Origin: Solirubrobacteraceae bacterium
Lineage (GTDB): Bacteria; Actinomycetota; Thermoleophilia; Solirubrobacterales; Solirubrobacteraceae
Length of the DNA stretch: 64,000 bases
Direction: 5' to 3'
Assembly: GCA_016463765.1 (NCBI GenBank)
Contig: JAEMQS010000011.1
Location: 24,379 to 88,378, forward strand
Shown here: positions 16,740 to 25,631 of the stretch, piece by piece
Layout: each line of letters opens with the position of its first letter
Numbering within the stretch: the stretch's first letter is position 1
Translations under genes and position numbers: made by a program
The notes under the pieces: model-generated
Database searches by the model: none
What the model was told of the DNA's origin: nothing
The model's input: only the letters and a program-made list of their open reading frames with translations

Positions 16740-18148
16740 GCGGCCGACCATCGTAGGGCCATGGGCCGCAGGCCCGTCGCCACGACGACGCTCGCGAGGG
16801 CCGCCGACACCACGGGGACGATGAGCGCCGCGCGGTACCCGTCGAGCAACGCCTGCGGCGACGAGCCGTCGGTGGCCGCGACGTTGACCGCCGTCACCAC
16901 CGCCAGCCCGAGCGCCGCGCCGAACTGGATGCTGACATTGAGCAGGCCGCTGGCCAGGCCCTGCTCGTCCTCGTCGATCCCGTCGGTCGCCGCGATGGTG
17001 AACGGCCCGTAGGCGCACGCGAACGCGACGGCGATGAGCAGCATCGTCGGCACCATCAGCGCGTAGGTCCAGTCCGCGCCCAGCGGCAGGAAGAGCGCGT
17101 ACGCGACGACGCCCGCCAGCACCCCGCCGAGCAGGACCCGGAGGTTGCCGTACCGGCGGACGAGCACGGGCGTGATCGTCGGCGCGATGACCGCGTCGAG
17201 CCCGGCGAGCATGAGCGCCAGGCCGGTCTCCAGCGCCGACCAGCCGCGCAGCTCCTGGAGGTAGAGCACGACGATGAACTGGAAGCCGACGAACGAGGCG
17301 AAGAACAGCAGCGCGCCGAGGTTCGCGCGGACGAGCGGCGCCGAGCGCAGGATGCCGAGGCGGACCAGCGGCGCCGTCGCCCGGCGCTCGATGGCGACGA
17401 ACGCCGCGGCCAACGCGGCGCTGGCCAGCAACGTCACCGCCGTGACGGCGAGCTCGACGTCCGGGGCCCGCACCACACCGAGGACGAGCAGCAGCATGGA
17501 CCCGGTGACGGTCAGCGCGCCCGGGAGGTCGACCCCGCCTTCGCGGGCGGCCGGCCGGCCGTCGTCCGGGAGCGTGCGGAGCGCTGCCACGAGCAGCACC
17601 GACGCGAAGATCACCGGGGCGAAGAACACCCATCGCCAGCCGATCGCCGTCAGCAGCCCTCCGGCCACCATGCCGAGCGAGAACCCCGCGGCACCGGCGC
17701 CGGAGAACACCAGGACCGCGCGGTGCCGGGCGTCGCCGGGGGCGAAGTTCGTCGTGATGATCGAGATGCTCGCGGGGGTCAGGAAGCCGGCCGCCACGCC
17801 CGTCACGAAGCGCGCGGTCAGCAGCATCCAGCCCTCGGACGCCAACCCGCCCAAGCCCGAGAACGCAACGAAGATCCCCAACCAGAGCAGGAACATGCGG
17901 CGGCGGCCGAACAGGTCGGCGGCGCGCCCACCGAGCAGGACGAACCCGCCGTAGCCCAGGACGTACGCGCTGACGACCCACTGCAGCGAGGAGGTGGACA
18001 GCCCGAGTTCCTCGCGGATCGCGGGCAGCGCGACGCCCATCATCGAGATGTCGAGGCCCTCGAGGAAGGCCGTGCCGCAGAGCACCGCGAGGACGGCCCA
18101 CGCGCGGGCGTCGAAGGTCGGGGTTGTGGCGAGCAGGGTGCGGGACAT
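16730..18148 (-). CDS. MFS drug exporter, DHA2 (14-helix) type
   Basis: This 472-residue membrane protein has about 14 hydrophobic helices, the DHA2/EmrB-QacA layout. The motif A-like loop reads GGRAADLFGRRRMFL, and GFLTPASISIITTNF resembles the antiporter motif C region. The ATG at 18148 starts MSRTLLATT; a GTG three codons earlier is possible. Likely a proton-driven exporter of hydrophobic compounds. It is divergent from an HxlR regulator at 18216, the usual arrangement for regulator-controlled efflux. The stop codon TAG lies inside the 5' end of tRNA-Val, so the transcript probably runs into the tRNA. Confidence 0.9.
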   Translation of the reverse strand: MSRTLLATTPTFDARAWAVLAVLCGTAFLEGLDISMMGVALPAIREELGLSTSSLQWVVSAYVLGYGGFVLLGGRAADLFGRRRMFLLWLGIFVAFSGLGGLASEGWMLLTARFVTGVAAGFLTPASISIITTNFAPGDARHRAVLVFSGAGAAGFSLGMVAGGLLTAIGWRWVFFAPVIFASVLLVAALRTLPDDGRPAAREGGVDLPGALTVTGSMLLLVLGVVRAPDVELAVTAVTLLASAALAAAFVAIERRATAPLVRLGILRSAPLVRANLGALLFFASFVGFQFIVVLYLQELRGWSALETGLALMLAGLDAVIAPTITPVLVRRYGNLRVLLGGVLAGVVAYALFLPLGADWTYALMVPTMLLIAVAFACAYGPFTIAATDGIDEDEQGLASGLLNVSIQFGAALGLAVVTAVNVAATDGSSPQALLDGYRAALIVPVVSAALASVVVATGLRPMALRWSAAGG

Positions 18149-18215
18149 GGGGACCACCGGGGGGTCGACAGTTACTTCTGGTGCGTGACCGCATCATGCG
18201 TCATCATGGAGCGCG

Positions 18216-18656
18216 ATGGAAGAGGGCACTTCAACGTCACCCAGTGACTCCTGCGATACCCAGGTCGACTACGACGCATACCAGTGGGCCGACGCGGAGT
18301 GCGAGACGCGGCAGATCCTCGACCGCATCGCCGGCAAGTGGTCGCTGCTCGTGATCTCGCTGCTCGCCCGGGACACCAAGCGCTTCTCCCAGCTCCAGCG
18401 GGAGATCGACGGCATCAGCCAGCGGATGCTCACCGTGACGCTGCGCCAGCTCGAGCGCGACGGCCTGATCGAGCGGACCGTCTACCCCGTGGTCCCGCCG
18501 CGCGTCGAGTACGCGCTCACCGACCTCGGCTGCACACTGCTCGACACCATCCAGTCGCTCGTGCGCTGGACCGACGAGCACCGCGTGCAGATCGCCGCCG
18601 CCCGCACCGCGTACGACGCGCGTGAGGCCGAGGCCACCGCCGCCGCGCAGCAGTAG
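18216..18656 (+). CDS. HxlR-family transcriptional regulator
   Basis: This 146-residue winged-helix protein has the HxlR core: CETRQILDRIAGKWSLLVI, RFSQLQREIDGISQRMLT and TLRQLERDGLIERTVYP, then VEYALTDLG. A cysteine just before the winged helix (ECETRQIL, about residue 29) sits at the position used for redox or electrophile sensing in some HxlR proteins. It is divergent from the DHA2 exporter across 67 bases and probably controls it. The SDR follows ten bases later and may be in the same transcript. Confidence 0.9.
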   Translation: MEEGTSTSPSDSCDTQVDYDAYQWADAECETRQILDRIAGKWSLLVISLLARDTKRFSQLQREIDGISQRMLTVTLRQLERDGLIERTVYPVVPPRVEYALTDLGCTLLDTIQSLVRWTDEHRVQIAAARTAYDAREAEATAAAQQ

Positions 18657-18666
18657 GTTCCCGGGC

Positions 18667-19422
18667 ATGGACCTCGGCATCACCGGACGCGCCGCCCTGG
18701 TGTGCGGCGCCACGCAGGGCATCGGCAGGGCGATCGCGGCGGAGCTGATCGCCGAGGGCGCGCGGGTGGCGATCACGTCGCGCTCGCGCGAGCGCGCGGA
18801 CGCGACGGCCGCCGAGCTCGGCGCCGCGGGCTTCGTCCACGACACCGCCGACGCCGACGGCGCCCCCGGCCTGCTCGAAGCGGTCGCCGACGCGCTGAGC
18901 GCTCCGGTCACCCTGCTGGTCACGAACACCGGCGGCCCGCCCGGCAACCCCGACGCGCTGGGGTTCAGCCGCGACCAGTGGGAGGGCGCGTATCGCGAAC
19001 TCGTGCTCGGGCCGATGGCCCTCGTGCAGTCCGCGATCCCGGGGATGCGCGCGCAGGGCTTCGGCCGGATCGTCAACGTCGTGTCGACCGGTCCGCGGGA
19101 GCCGATCCCGAACCTCATGCTGTCGAACACCCACCGCGCCGCCACGATGGCGGCGTTCAAGACGGTCTCGCGTCAGGTGGCCGGTGACGGGATCACGCTC
19201 AACAGCGTGCTGCCGGGGCGGATCGCGACCGAGCGGCTGTTCTCGCTGTACGGCGGCTCGCGCGACGCAGCCGAGCGCGTCGCGGCCGACGAGGTGCCCG
19301 CCGGACGGCTGGGCGAGCCCGACGAGATGGCGGCCGCCGCCGCGTTCCTGCTCAGCGCGCGCGCCGGGTACGTGACCGGCCAGGCGCTGGTCGTCGACGG
19401 CGGGCTCACCCGCGCGGTCTGA
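18667..19422 (+). CDS. SDR-family oxidoreductase lacking the usual YxxxK
   Basis: This 251-residue Rossmann protein has the nucleotide loop VCGATQGIGRAIA, LVTNTGGPPG in place of NNAG, the Ser in NVVSTGPREP, and a C-terminal GYVTGQALVVDGG. The catalytic Tyr-x3-Lys is missing. The corresponding segment reads SNTHRAATMAAFK, a form seen in a subset of FabG-like SDRs in which SN-x2-R replaces Tyr. The lysine remains. Activity with standard hydroxy or keto substrates is therefore uncertain. Start ATG at 18667, ten bases after the HxlR gene. Its 3' end overlaps the convergent hydrolase by 17 bases. Confidence 0.85.
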   Translation: MDLGITGRAALVCGATQGIGRAIAAELIAEGARVAITSRSRERADATAAELGAAGFVHDTADADGAPGLLEAVADALSAPVTLLVTNTGGPPGNPDALGFSRDQWEGAYRELVLGPMALVQSAIPGMRAQGFGRIVNVVSTGPREPIPNLMLSNTHRAATMAAFKTVSRQVAGDGITLNSVLPGRIATERLFSLYGGSRDAAERVAADEVPAGRLGEPDEMAAAAAFLLSARAGYVTGQALVVDGGLTRAV

Positions 19423-21187
19423 CCGCGAGCGCGCGGCCGGGGTCACGCTCGCGCGTGGGCAGGTCGACCCGGACGTCGGAGACCGCGATCCGGAAGGACC
19501 GGTCGGGCGCCTCGTAGGTCGGGGCATCACGGCCGAGGAGCTGGAGGCGCAGCCGCGTGCCGCGGGCGAACCGCCGCGCGCCGCCGTTCAGTTCGACGCG
19601 CACCTCGCCGGTGCGCGGCAGGTCCACGCGATGCACGCTGCGGTCGACCAGCCGCTGCCGGTCGCCGTCGATCTCCCACAGCCGGGCGACGAGCTCGCCG
19701 CGCGGCCCGCCCGTGCCACGGATCCGTGCGCGGACCACGCCGCGGCCGAGATAGGTGAAGGGTCGCTGCACCCGCAGGCCGAGCGCGGCCGTCCCGGGTT
19801 CGGAGCGCAGCGGCACGGTGGTGCAGTGCTGGCGCGAGGCGACGGGATCGACGCCGCGCGCGATCGAGGGCAGCCCGCCGGAAGACGTGACCGTCCCGAG
19901 GCGGCCACCGCGCGTCGCCGTCACGCGCCCGCGCGCGAGCGCCTCGTAGCTCCCCGCGTCGATCGGCGGACCGTCGCTGCGCGCGTTCGCGCAGTCCGAC
20001 CGGTAAACGCGGACCGCGCTGGCCGGAGCGACTGCCGGGCCGCCGCGCAGGAAGTGGTCGAAGAAGCGCAGGTTGCGCGCGTTGACGAGGTCGGTCGTCC
20101 GGCGCTTGTTCATCGAGCGCCAGTGCCCGAAGTCCGACAGGGTCATCCACACCTTCGCCCGCCGGTCGCGTGCGCGCAGCGTTCGGTAGACCGCGAGGGC
20201 GTGGGAGACGGGCGTCGCCGAATCGGTCCACCCCTGGGCGAGGACCAGCGGCGCGGGCGTCCCGCCTTCGATCGCCAGCGCGGAGCGATAGCGGTACAGC
20301 TCGTCGAGCGCCCGCTTGCCGTCCGGCCGGGTGAGCGCCTCACCGGACAGCGTGAGCCAGCGCCGGAAGTCGACGGTCGGGTCGGCGCCGGGCGGCGCGA
20401 CGAAGTTCACGACCTGCGCGCCGGTGGTGATGAGGTCGAAGAACGACGCGAGGCGGGGACCGAACTGCGTGCGCGTGGCCGTGCTCGCGGGCGTGGTGGC
20501 GTCGCCGAAGTCCCCGCCGGGGAACATCGCGGCGACGGCGTCGGACCAGGCGAGCATCGGCGCGGCTCCAGCGACCCGCATCGGTGTCCCGGCGGGGCTG
20601 CGCCACGGCGCGTACCCGCCGCCGGGCAGGCGGACCCGGTCCTTGAGGAACGCGAGCTGCAGCGCCTGGATCCCGCCGTAGGACGAGCCGGTTGCGCCGA
20701 CGCGGTCGGGGATCGTGACGCGCTGATCGGCGAGCACCCCGAGGAGGTGCTGGATGTCGCGGACCTCGTAGCGCTGGTCGGCGACGTGCAGCCACCCGCG
20801 CGCGCAGTCGGGCGTGCGCGACTCCGGGGTGCCGCAGGAGCGGCCGAACCCGCGTGACGACACCGCGACGGCGGCGTAGCCCGCTGCGGCGTACTCGGCG
20901 GTCTGCTGCGCGAGGCCGAGCTTGTCGCCGCCGAATCCGTGCAGCCAGACGACGGTCGGCCAGGGTCCGTCACCCGTCGGCGGGATGCGCACGTCGACGT
21001 CGATCGGTGTCCCGTCCCATGACGGCACGCGATCGGTGAGCGTGTCCCCCGCGCAGACGCGATGGTCCCCGGCGAGCACGCAGGTGCGGCCGAACGGCGC
21101 CGGATCGGCCAGGGCGGAGCCCGCCGACCCCAGGGCGGCAACCAGCGCGAGCGCCAGCACCGCCGACGTCCGTGTCCGCGTACCCAT
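19406..21187 (-). CDS. secreted X-Pro dipeptidyl-peptidase (S15)-like hydrolase
   Basis: This 593-residue exported alpha/beta hydrolase starts at the ATG at 21187 (signal peptide MGTRTRTSAVLALALVAALG to SALA). The oxyanion block VVWLHGFGGDK, the nucleophile elbow GATGSSYGGIQ, the acid in LAQGWTDSATPV and the histidine in LSDFGHWRSMN form a complete triad. A C-terminal jelly-roll domain (about residues 440-590) resembles the PepX_C/CocE domain. Cysteines near the start (RTCVLAG, RVCAGD) and RSCGTPES/PDCARG may form disulphides. Likely an extracellular peptidase or esterase; substrate unknown. Confidence 0.85.
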   Translation of the reverse strand: MGTRTRTSAVLALALVAALGSAGSALADPAPFGRTCVLAGDHRVCAGDTLTDRVPSWDGTPIDVDVRIPPTGDGPWPTVVWLHGFGGDKLGLAQQTAEYAAAGYAAVAVSSRGFGRSCGTPESRTPDCARGWLHVADQRYEVRDIQHLLGVLADQRVTIPDRVGATGSSYGGIQALQLAFLKDRVRLPGGGYAPWRSPAGTPMRVAGAAPMLAWSDAVAAMFPGGDFGDATTPASTATRTQFGPRLASFFDLITTGAQVVNFVAPPGADPTVDFRRWLTLSGEALTRPDGKRALDELYRYRSALAIEGGTPAPLVLAQGWTDSATPVSHALAVYRTLRARDRRAKVWMTLSDFGHWRSMNKRRTTDLVNARNLRFFDHFLRGGPAVAPASAVRVYRSDCANARSDGPPIDAGSYEALARGRVTATRGGRLGTVTSSGGLPSIARGVDPVASRQHCTTVPLRSEPGTAALGLRVQRPFTYLGRGVVRARIRGTGGPRGELVARLWEIDGDRQRLVDRSVHRVDLPRTGEVRVELNGGARRFARGTRLRLQLLGRDAPTYEAPDRSFRIAVSDVRVDLPTRERDPGRALAVRPRG

Positions 21188-21204
21188 CGGCCTGAAGGTA
21201 CAGG

Positions 21205-22434
21205 TCAGGCGTCGCCGAGCCAGCCGCACAGCGCCGCACCGACATCGGGGTGCGACAGGAGCGTCCAGTGATGCGCGCCGTCGAGATGACGGTGGTGCGC
21301 GGGGTCCGTCGCGAGCGCCTCGGCCGGCCGGGGTCCGGCGGCGCTGCGTTCGTGCACGAGGACGTCACCGACGATGCGGCCGAGCGGGTGGTCGCGGTCG
21401 GCGGTCACGCAGGCGCTGACGACGTGGACGACGACGCCGGGCGGCGGCAGCACGACCGTGCGGCGGTCGCGCAGCGGCTCGTCGGGGTCGTGGCCGTCCC
21501 AGTCCTCCTGGGCGACCGCGCCGTAGCGCAGGTCCTTGATACCGACGCTGCGGGCGTTGACCATCTCGCCCCACGGCCGGGTCTCGGGGACGGCGCGCAG
21601 CGTGTGCCCGAGGAGGTTCGCGCCACGCTCCAGGGGCGCCCCGGCGTGCGGGGAGCCGAGGCAGACGACGTGCTTCGTGCGGGTCAGCCACGCGTCCGCG
21701 TCGCGCGCGGCGACGTGGCAGGCGGCGCGGGCGACGAGGCCGCCCATCGAGTGCCCGACGATCGCGAGCTCGTCGACGCGGACGGGCCAGTGCTCGACGA
21801 GCGCCTCGAGCAGCGCCGACAGGTCCCGCCCGTTGTCGCTGATGCGGCGGCCAGTGTTGTACCGGAGGTAGACCGGCGTGACCCCGAGCTCGTCGCGCAG
21901 CAGGTCGCCGTAGACGATGCGCTCCTCGCCCTCGCGGCCGAAGGGGTCGAGCCGCCACACGTCCTCGTTGCCGCCGAGGCCGTGGACGAAGACCACGACG
22001 CGGTGCGCGGCGTCGGGGTAGGCGCGGGCCAGCGCGCCCGCGTCGGCATCGACGGGGTGGCCGCCGGCGCGCAGCTGCATCGGGACGGCGAGTTTGCTCC
22101 CCTCGGCCACGAGCCGGTCACCGGCCGCCGCGTTCAGGGCGCCGAGCGCGAGCGCGCCGCCGACGCTGTCGGCCAGCGAGGGCGCGTCGGGCTGCGTGCG
22201 CAGGGCGGCGAGGGCGCCGGCGCCGCGGGGCGCATGCCGCAGGCCGGTCTTCACCCCGCCGTACGCGAGCGCGGAGATCGCGTCGTGGGCGACCTGGACC
22301 GGTGCGGCGGTGGGCCCGAGGCGGCGGAACACGCGACCCGAGATCGCCAGGTGCGTGTCCTTGATGGCGCTGCCGAAGGACCCGAGGGCCCGGCCCGCGA
22401 GGTCACTGCTCTCATGGATCTCGTCGGCGTGCAT
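21205..22434 (-). CDS. PGAP1/lipase-like alpha/beta hydrolase
   Basis: This 409-residue protein has no signal peptide. The hydrolase core begins near residue 145 (VVVFVHGLGGNEDVW), with the nucleophile elbow IVGHSMGGLVAR and a final histidine in DGAHHWTLLSHPDV. The ~130-residue N-terminal region is helical and Ala-rich. The family includes esterases and lipases of the PGAP1-like group. It is co-oriented with the secreted S15-like hydrolase immediately downstream (17-base gap), so the two may form an operon. Substrate is not predictable. Confidence 0.85.
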   Translation of the reverse strand: MHADEIHESSDLAGRALGSFGSAIKDTHLAISGRVFRRLGPTAAPVQVAHDAISALAYGGVKTGLRHAPRGAGALAALRTQPDAPSLADSVGGALALGALNAAAGDRLVAEGSKLAVPMQLRAGGHPVDADAGALARAYPDAAHRVVVFVHGLGGNEDVWRLDPFGREGEERIVYGDLLRDELGVTPVYLRYNTGRRISDNGRDLSALLEALVEHWPVRVDELAIVGHSMGGLVARAACHVAARDADAWLTRTKHVVCLGSPHAGAPLERGANLLGHTLRAVPETRPWGEMVNARSVGIKDLRYGAVAQEDWDGHDPDEPLRDRRTVVLPPPGVVVHVVSACVTADRDHPLGRIVGDVLVHERSAAGPRPAEALATDPAHHRHLDGAHHWTLLSHPDVGAALCGWLGDA

Positions 22435-22490
22435 GGCGGTCTGCTGCAGGCTACTCCTGCGGGCAAGCGTCGCGGCAGGCGCCAGCAGGC

Positions 22491-22784
22491 CTACTTCAGC
22501 TTCCAGGCGACGTTGCCCTCGTCGTCCTTCTGCGTGACGACGATCGTCGCCTCATTGCCCTCGGGGTCCGTCGCGGTGCAGTTGAAGGTGTCGCCCTTCT
22601 TGATCTCGACGTCATCCGGGCAGGAGACCTTCGCACCGGTGCCGACCTGCGCGTCGAGGCCCTTGGTGATCTCGGTCTCGGCCTTGTCGGTGTTCAGCAT
22701 GGTGGTGCCGCACCCGGCGAAGCCGGTGGCTGCGAGCGCCAGGGCCGTGATCGTGCCGGCGGCGCGGAGGGAAACGGCGGACAT
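22491..22784 (-). CDS. small lipoprotein, DUF4333-like
   Basis: This 97-residue protein has a short signal sequence and lipobox ATGFAGC, so Cys25 would be lipidated and the protein anchored outside the membrane. The mature part (TDKAETEITKGL...VSCPDDVEIKKGDTFNCTATDPEGNEATIVV) matches the actinobacterial DUF4333 layout with its two conserved cysteines. It is the last clearly chromosomal gene before the low-GC block. Function is unknown; the fold is thought to be exported and ligand-binding. Confidence 0.8.
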   Translation of the reverse strand: MSAVSLRAAGTITALALAATGFAGCGTTMLNTDKAETEITKGLDAQVGTGAKVSCPDDVEIKKGDTFNCTATDPEGNEATIVVTQKDDEGNVAWKLK

Positions 22785-22860
22785 GGGGCGGCTCCAGGGG
22801 GCAGCGGAATGAGGGCGGGCGCCCTCCCTGCTGTGCGTAGTCGCCTCAGGCCCGCGCCGC

Positions 22861-23244
22861 TTGAGCCGCGCCAGGCGGCGATCCCCCGGCGCGCGGCGGC
22901 CGACGCCGGAAGTACGCCTGATCGACGCATGCTGGAACGGAAGGGTCAGCACACGCCTGCAGAGGCTATCCCGGGCGCTTGCGGATTTGCCCGACGAGAG
23001 CGACGTGCTACCGCCGCCCGCGGCCGTGCTTCGCCAACAAGGCTGGGCTACCCGAACGATCATCGATGTTCTCGCCACCACGGGCGATGACATGACGCCC
23101 GAGCAGATTCGGCAGGCCATTCAGTCGAAGTCCGGCGTGCTTCTCGGTCAGTCCACCATCATGGCGGCGCTCCGGAAGAGTAGGGCCGCTAAGCGTGGAG
23201 ACATAGTCCGCGTTCGCCCGTCCTACTACCGGTACGCGGCATAG
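22861..23244 (+). CDS. possible winged-helix DNA-binding protein, start uncertain
   Basis: An open frame of 127 codons ends at 23244. No ATG exists in frame; TTG at 22861 or 22987, or GTG at 23005, could start it. The last ~75 residues look like a winged helix (TIIDVLATTGDDMTPEQIRQ...LGQSTIMAALRKSRAAKRGD...YYRYAA). It is the first reading frame with the less GC-biased codon use of the following block, so it may be the leftmost gene of the mobile element or an eroded one. No recognised family. Confidence 0.4.
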   Translation: MSRARRRSPGARRPTPEVRLIDACWNGRVSTRLQRLSRALADLPDESDVLPPPAAVLRQQGWATRTIIDVLATTGDDMTPEQIRQAIQSKSGVLLGQSTIMAALRKSRAAKRGDIVRVRPSYYRYAA

Positions 23245-23465
23245 GTTCGATCGGTCGCGCCTCGATATCCGAGAACCGAGACCGACGCGTTGGCGACCTC
23301 GGCGAGCCCGTGCTCGCGGCACCGTCACTTCCGCGTCAGCTAGTCGATTGCTAACTCGCAACACCTCCGTCTGGTCCGGATGCGGAAAGCGGAGCGTTCC
23401 TTGGAATAGACTTGCTGTAGTGGTCGGACCGAGCAAAACACCTGCAAGCAAGCCATAAACTCGCG

Positions 23466-23480
23466 CTCTGAGGGCTCGCC
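23466..23480 (+). repeat. 15-base direct repeat, left copy (candidate attL core)
   Basis: CTCTGAGGGCTCGCC is identical to 42364-42378, beyond the recombinase gene at the other end of the foreign block. The right copy lies inside the group I intron, which complicates the reading as an att site. Confidence 0.4.
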
Positions 23481-23493
23481 ACATGCCTAACGT

Positions 23494-23514
23494 GGAACGC
23501 AAAACTTGCGTTCC
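23494..23514. promoter_or_regulatory. perfect 9-3-9 palindrome upstream of the ParB-like operon
   Basis: GGAACGCAA-AAC-TTGCGTTCC lies 52 bases before the first ParB-like gene and just upstream of a CATAAT hexamer. It may be an operator, or a centromere-like site for the ParB-like proteins. The absence of a following T-run argues against a terminator. Confidence 0.5.
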
Positions 23515-23565
23515 TAACTCATAATCGGCTAGGCTTTTCGCAATCGAGCAGAAAGGCCATCCACC

Positions 23566-24618
23566 ATGGCACCCCGCAACTCCCGCACGACCCACCCAGC
23601 CGTCTCCCAGCAGATCGAGCAGATGCTCAATGCGCGCAACATCGCGTTCGACTTCGAAGCGAACGTCCAGATCGCCGAGATCCGCGACGCCGAGGGCAAC
23701 CAGGTGCGCCTCACGGAGCACCGAGCCCCGAAAGACCAGGTGGCGAAGTACTCCGTGGCGATGAAGCACGGCGCGACCTTCCCGGCGATCGTGCTCAACG
23801 ACCGCCTGGAGAGGATCGACGGCAACACACGCCTCGAGGCCCGGATCAAGAACGGCGACGAAACGATCCCGGCCTACATCTGCCACGGGCTCACGCCGCT
23901 TCAGGCACGTTCGCTGTCAGTCGAACTCAACCAGTCCAACGGTCTTGCGATGACGGAGGAGGAGATCCGGCGCTTCGTCGACGGCGCCGTCGAAGAGGGT
24001 CAGACCGCGGACCTCAAGACGCTGTCCCGCATGACGGGCGTTGGGGACTCCAAGATCGCCCGTTGGGTCGCCGAGACCCAGTTCAAGGCGCGCGCGGAGC
24101 GTGAAGGCGTGGACGAGAGGCAGGTCAACGCGCTCCCGGCGAGCACCCGGGCCGCGCTTCAGGCGACACGCCTGGCGGCCGTGTTCCGCGCTCTGACCGA
24201 GCTTGCCGCCGACGCCCGCATGAAGGTCTCGGAAGTCAAGAAGTTGGTGGCCCGAGCAAACGCCGCCTCCTCGGAATCGGAGGCGCTGGCCATCGTTGCC
24301 TCCGAGCGTGAGCTCCGGGCTGACGAGATCCGAGCAGTGGCCTCGGGCTTCAGCCCGAGAGACGATCGGTCCTCGAAGGGCTCGGCTCAGCACATCGGCG
24401 GCCTCATGCGGTTCAACGTCGACGCCCTTCTCGACGTGGCCCCGGAGAAGCAGTTCGAGACGTTCAGCCGCATGAAGAACCTCCGCGACCGCCTCGATCA
24501 GGTGGTATCCCGAGCCGAGCAGGAGTGGGACCTGACTCCGCCGGCTGATGAGGAGCAGTCCGAGACTGCGGACCAGACCAACGAGCCCGAGGCTGCGCCC
24601 GCAGCCGTCGCCGGCTAG
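23566..24618 (+). CDS. ParB/sulfiredoxin-fold DNA-binding protein 1
   Basis: This 350-residue protein is the first of three related genes. The N-terminal ParB/Srx-like domain contains ATFPAIVLNDRLERIDGNTR, the DGNxR signature matching the ParB nucleotide/phosphate loop. A middle segment (TADLKTLSRMTGVGDSKIARWVA) looks like the ParB helix-turn-helix. The C-terminus is helical with an acidic Glu/Ala tail. ParB-family proteins bind DNA sites in segregation, and Srx-fold relatives can be nucleases. No ParA ATPase accompanies it, so classical partition is doubtful. It is ~40% identical by eye to the next gene. RBS AGAAAGG. Confidence 0.8.
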   Translation: MAPRNSRTTHPAVSQQIEQMLNARNIAFDFEANVQIAEIRDAEGNQVRLTEHRAPKDQVAKYSVAMKHGATFPAIVLNDRLERIDGNTRLEARIKNGDETIPAYICHGLTPLQARSLSVELNQSNGLAMTEEEIRRFVDGAVEEGQTADLKTLSRMTGVGDSKIARWVAETQFKARAEREGVDERQVNALPASTRAALQATRLAAVFRALTELAADARMKVSEVKKLVARANAASSESEALAIVASERELRADEIRAVASGFSPRDDRSSKGSAQHIGGLMRFNVDALLDVAPEKQFETFSRMKNLRDRLDQVVSRAEQEWDLTPPADEEQSETADQTNEPEAAPAAVAG

Positions 24619-24652
24619 CGCGTGCATCATGTCGCGCTCAGGTTCAGAAGCC

Positions 24653-25630
24653 ATGTCGCGGGAACACCCGGCGACCTCCCGTCAGGTTGAGACGAAGCTG
24701 GCCTCCCGACACATCCAGTTCGAGTTCGAGCCGAACCTCCAGATCGATGTGATTCGCGATGTCGAGGGCAACCAGGTGCGCCTCGGGGCACACAGGGCAC
24801 CGAAGGAGATGGTGGATCGCTACGCGGAACAGATGAAGGCCGGGGCCATTTTCCCCGCGATCGTCGTCAACGATCGGTACGAGCTGATCGACGGCAATAC
24901 CCGGACAGCGGCTGCTCGGCGCAACGGCAAGACCACCATCGCGACGTACGTCTGCGCGAATCTGTCGTCCCTGGAGGCGCGCTCACTATCTGTCGATCTC
25001 AATCAGTCTCACGGCCTTTCGATGACCACCGAGGAGCTTCGGACCTTCGTCGTGGGTGCCGTCGAAGAGGGGCAGGTGCTCGACGCCAACGCCCTGGCCC
25101 GTATGACCGGTGTCAAGGCCTCAACCTTGGCGCGGTGGGTGGCAGCCAAACATTTCGAGACCCGAGCAAGCCGGGAAGAGATCGTGCCCGAGCGTTTTGC
25201 TGACCTCTCGGACAGCTCGCGGGCGGCCCTCCAAGCCGCCAAGCTCCGCTCGGTCTTTGCGGATGCAACCGCGCTGGCCATCGACGCCAAGGTGCCGTCG
25301 ACGGAACTCAAGTCCATCGTCGCCGAGGCCAACGCAGCGTCGTCGGAGGTCGAGGCCCAAGCTGTGGTGACACGCGCTCGAGAAGCCCGGGTCGACGACA
25401 TTCGGGCATACGCGTCTGGCTTCAAGGGTGCCAGGCGAGGCGGAACGAGTGCCGCCCTACACATTGGGGGGCTTCTTCGCTTCGAGGTGACCGACCTGCT
25501 CGATGTCCCGCCGGATCGGCAGGGAGAGACATTCAAGAGGATGAGCTTGCTGCGACGCAGGCTTGAAGAGGCGCTCACCCGCGCTCGCACGGAGTGGCAG
25601 CTCGCCGACGGTCTGACGGAAGGAAACTGA
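24653..25630 (+). CDS. ParB/sulfiredoxin-fold DNA-binding protein 2 (paralogue of the preceding gene)
   Basis: This 325-residue protein aligns end to end with its upstream neighbour: NQVRLGAHRAPKEMVDRYAE, IFPAIVVNDRYELIDGNTR, LNQSHGLSMTTEELRTFV and HIGGLLRFEVTDLLDVPP. It is clearly a tandem duplicate with considerable divergence. The start at 24653 is chosen by alignment to the paralogue; an in-frame ATG at 24629 is possible. The short gap to each neighbour suggests one transcript. Two diverged ParB-like proteins may read two different sites or form a heteromer; this is inference. Confidence 0.8.
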   Translation: MSREHPATSRQVETKLASRHIQFEFEPNLQIDVIRDVEGNQVRLGAHRAPKEMVDRYAEQMKAGAIFPAIVVNDRYELIDGNTRTAAARRNGKTTIATYVCANLSSLEARSLSVDLNQSHGLSMTTEELRTFVVGAVEEGQVLDANALARMTGVKASTLARWVAAKHFETRASREEIVPERFADLSDSSRAALQAAKLRSVFADATALAIDAKVPSTELKSIVAEANAASSEVEAQAVVTRAREARVDDIRAYASGFKGARRGGTSAALHIGGLLRFEVTDLLDVPPDRQGETFKRMSLLRRRLEEALTRARTEWQLADGLTEGN

Positions 25631-25631
25631 C

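Larger units (their letters stand above)
23245..23565. other. gene-free 321-base leader at the left end of the element
   Basis: No reading frame with coding character is seen. The stretch holds one copy of the 15-base direct repeat (23466-23480), a 9-3-9 palindrome (23494-23514), GGTC-G-GACC at about 23421-23429, and AT-rich hexamers CATAAT (23520-23525) and TAGGCT that could serve as -10 boxes for the ParB-like operon. Confidence 0.6.

Noticed and set aside
22441..23565. Search for a second copy of the tRNA-Glu or tRNA-Lys 3' end as attL.
   Set aside because: Only a nine-base match (AGTCGAAGT near 23122) was found, too short to support. No T-arm or acceptor sequence is present.
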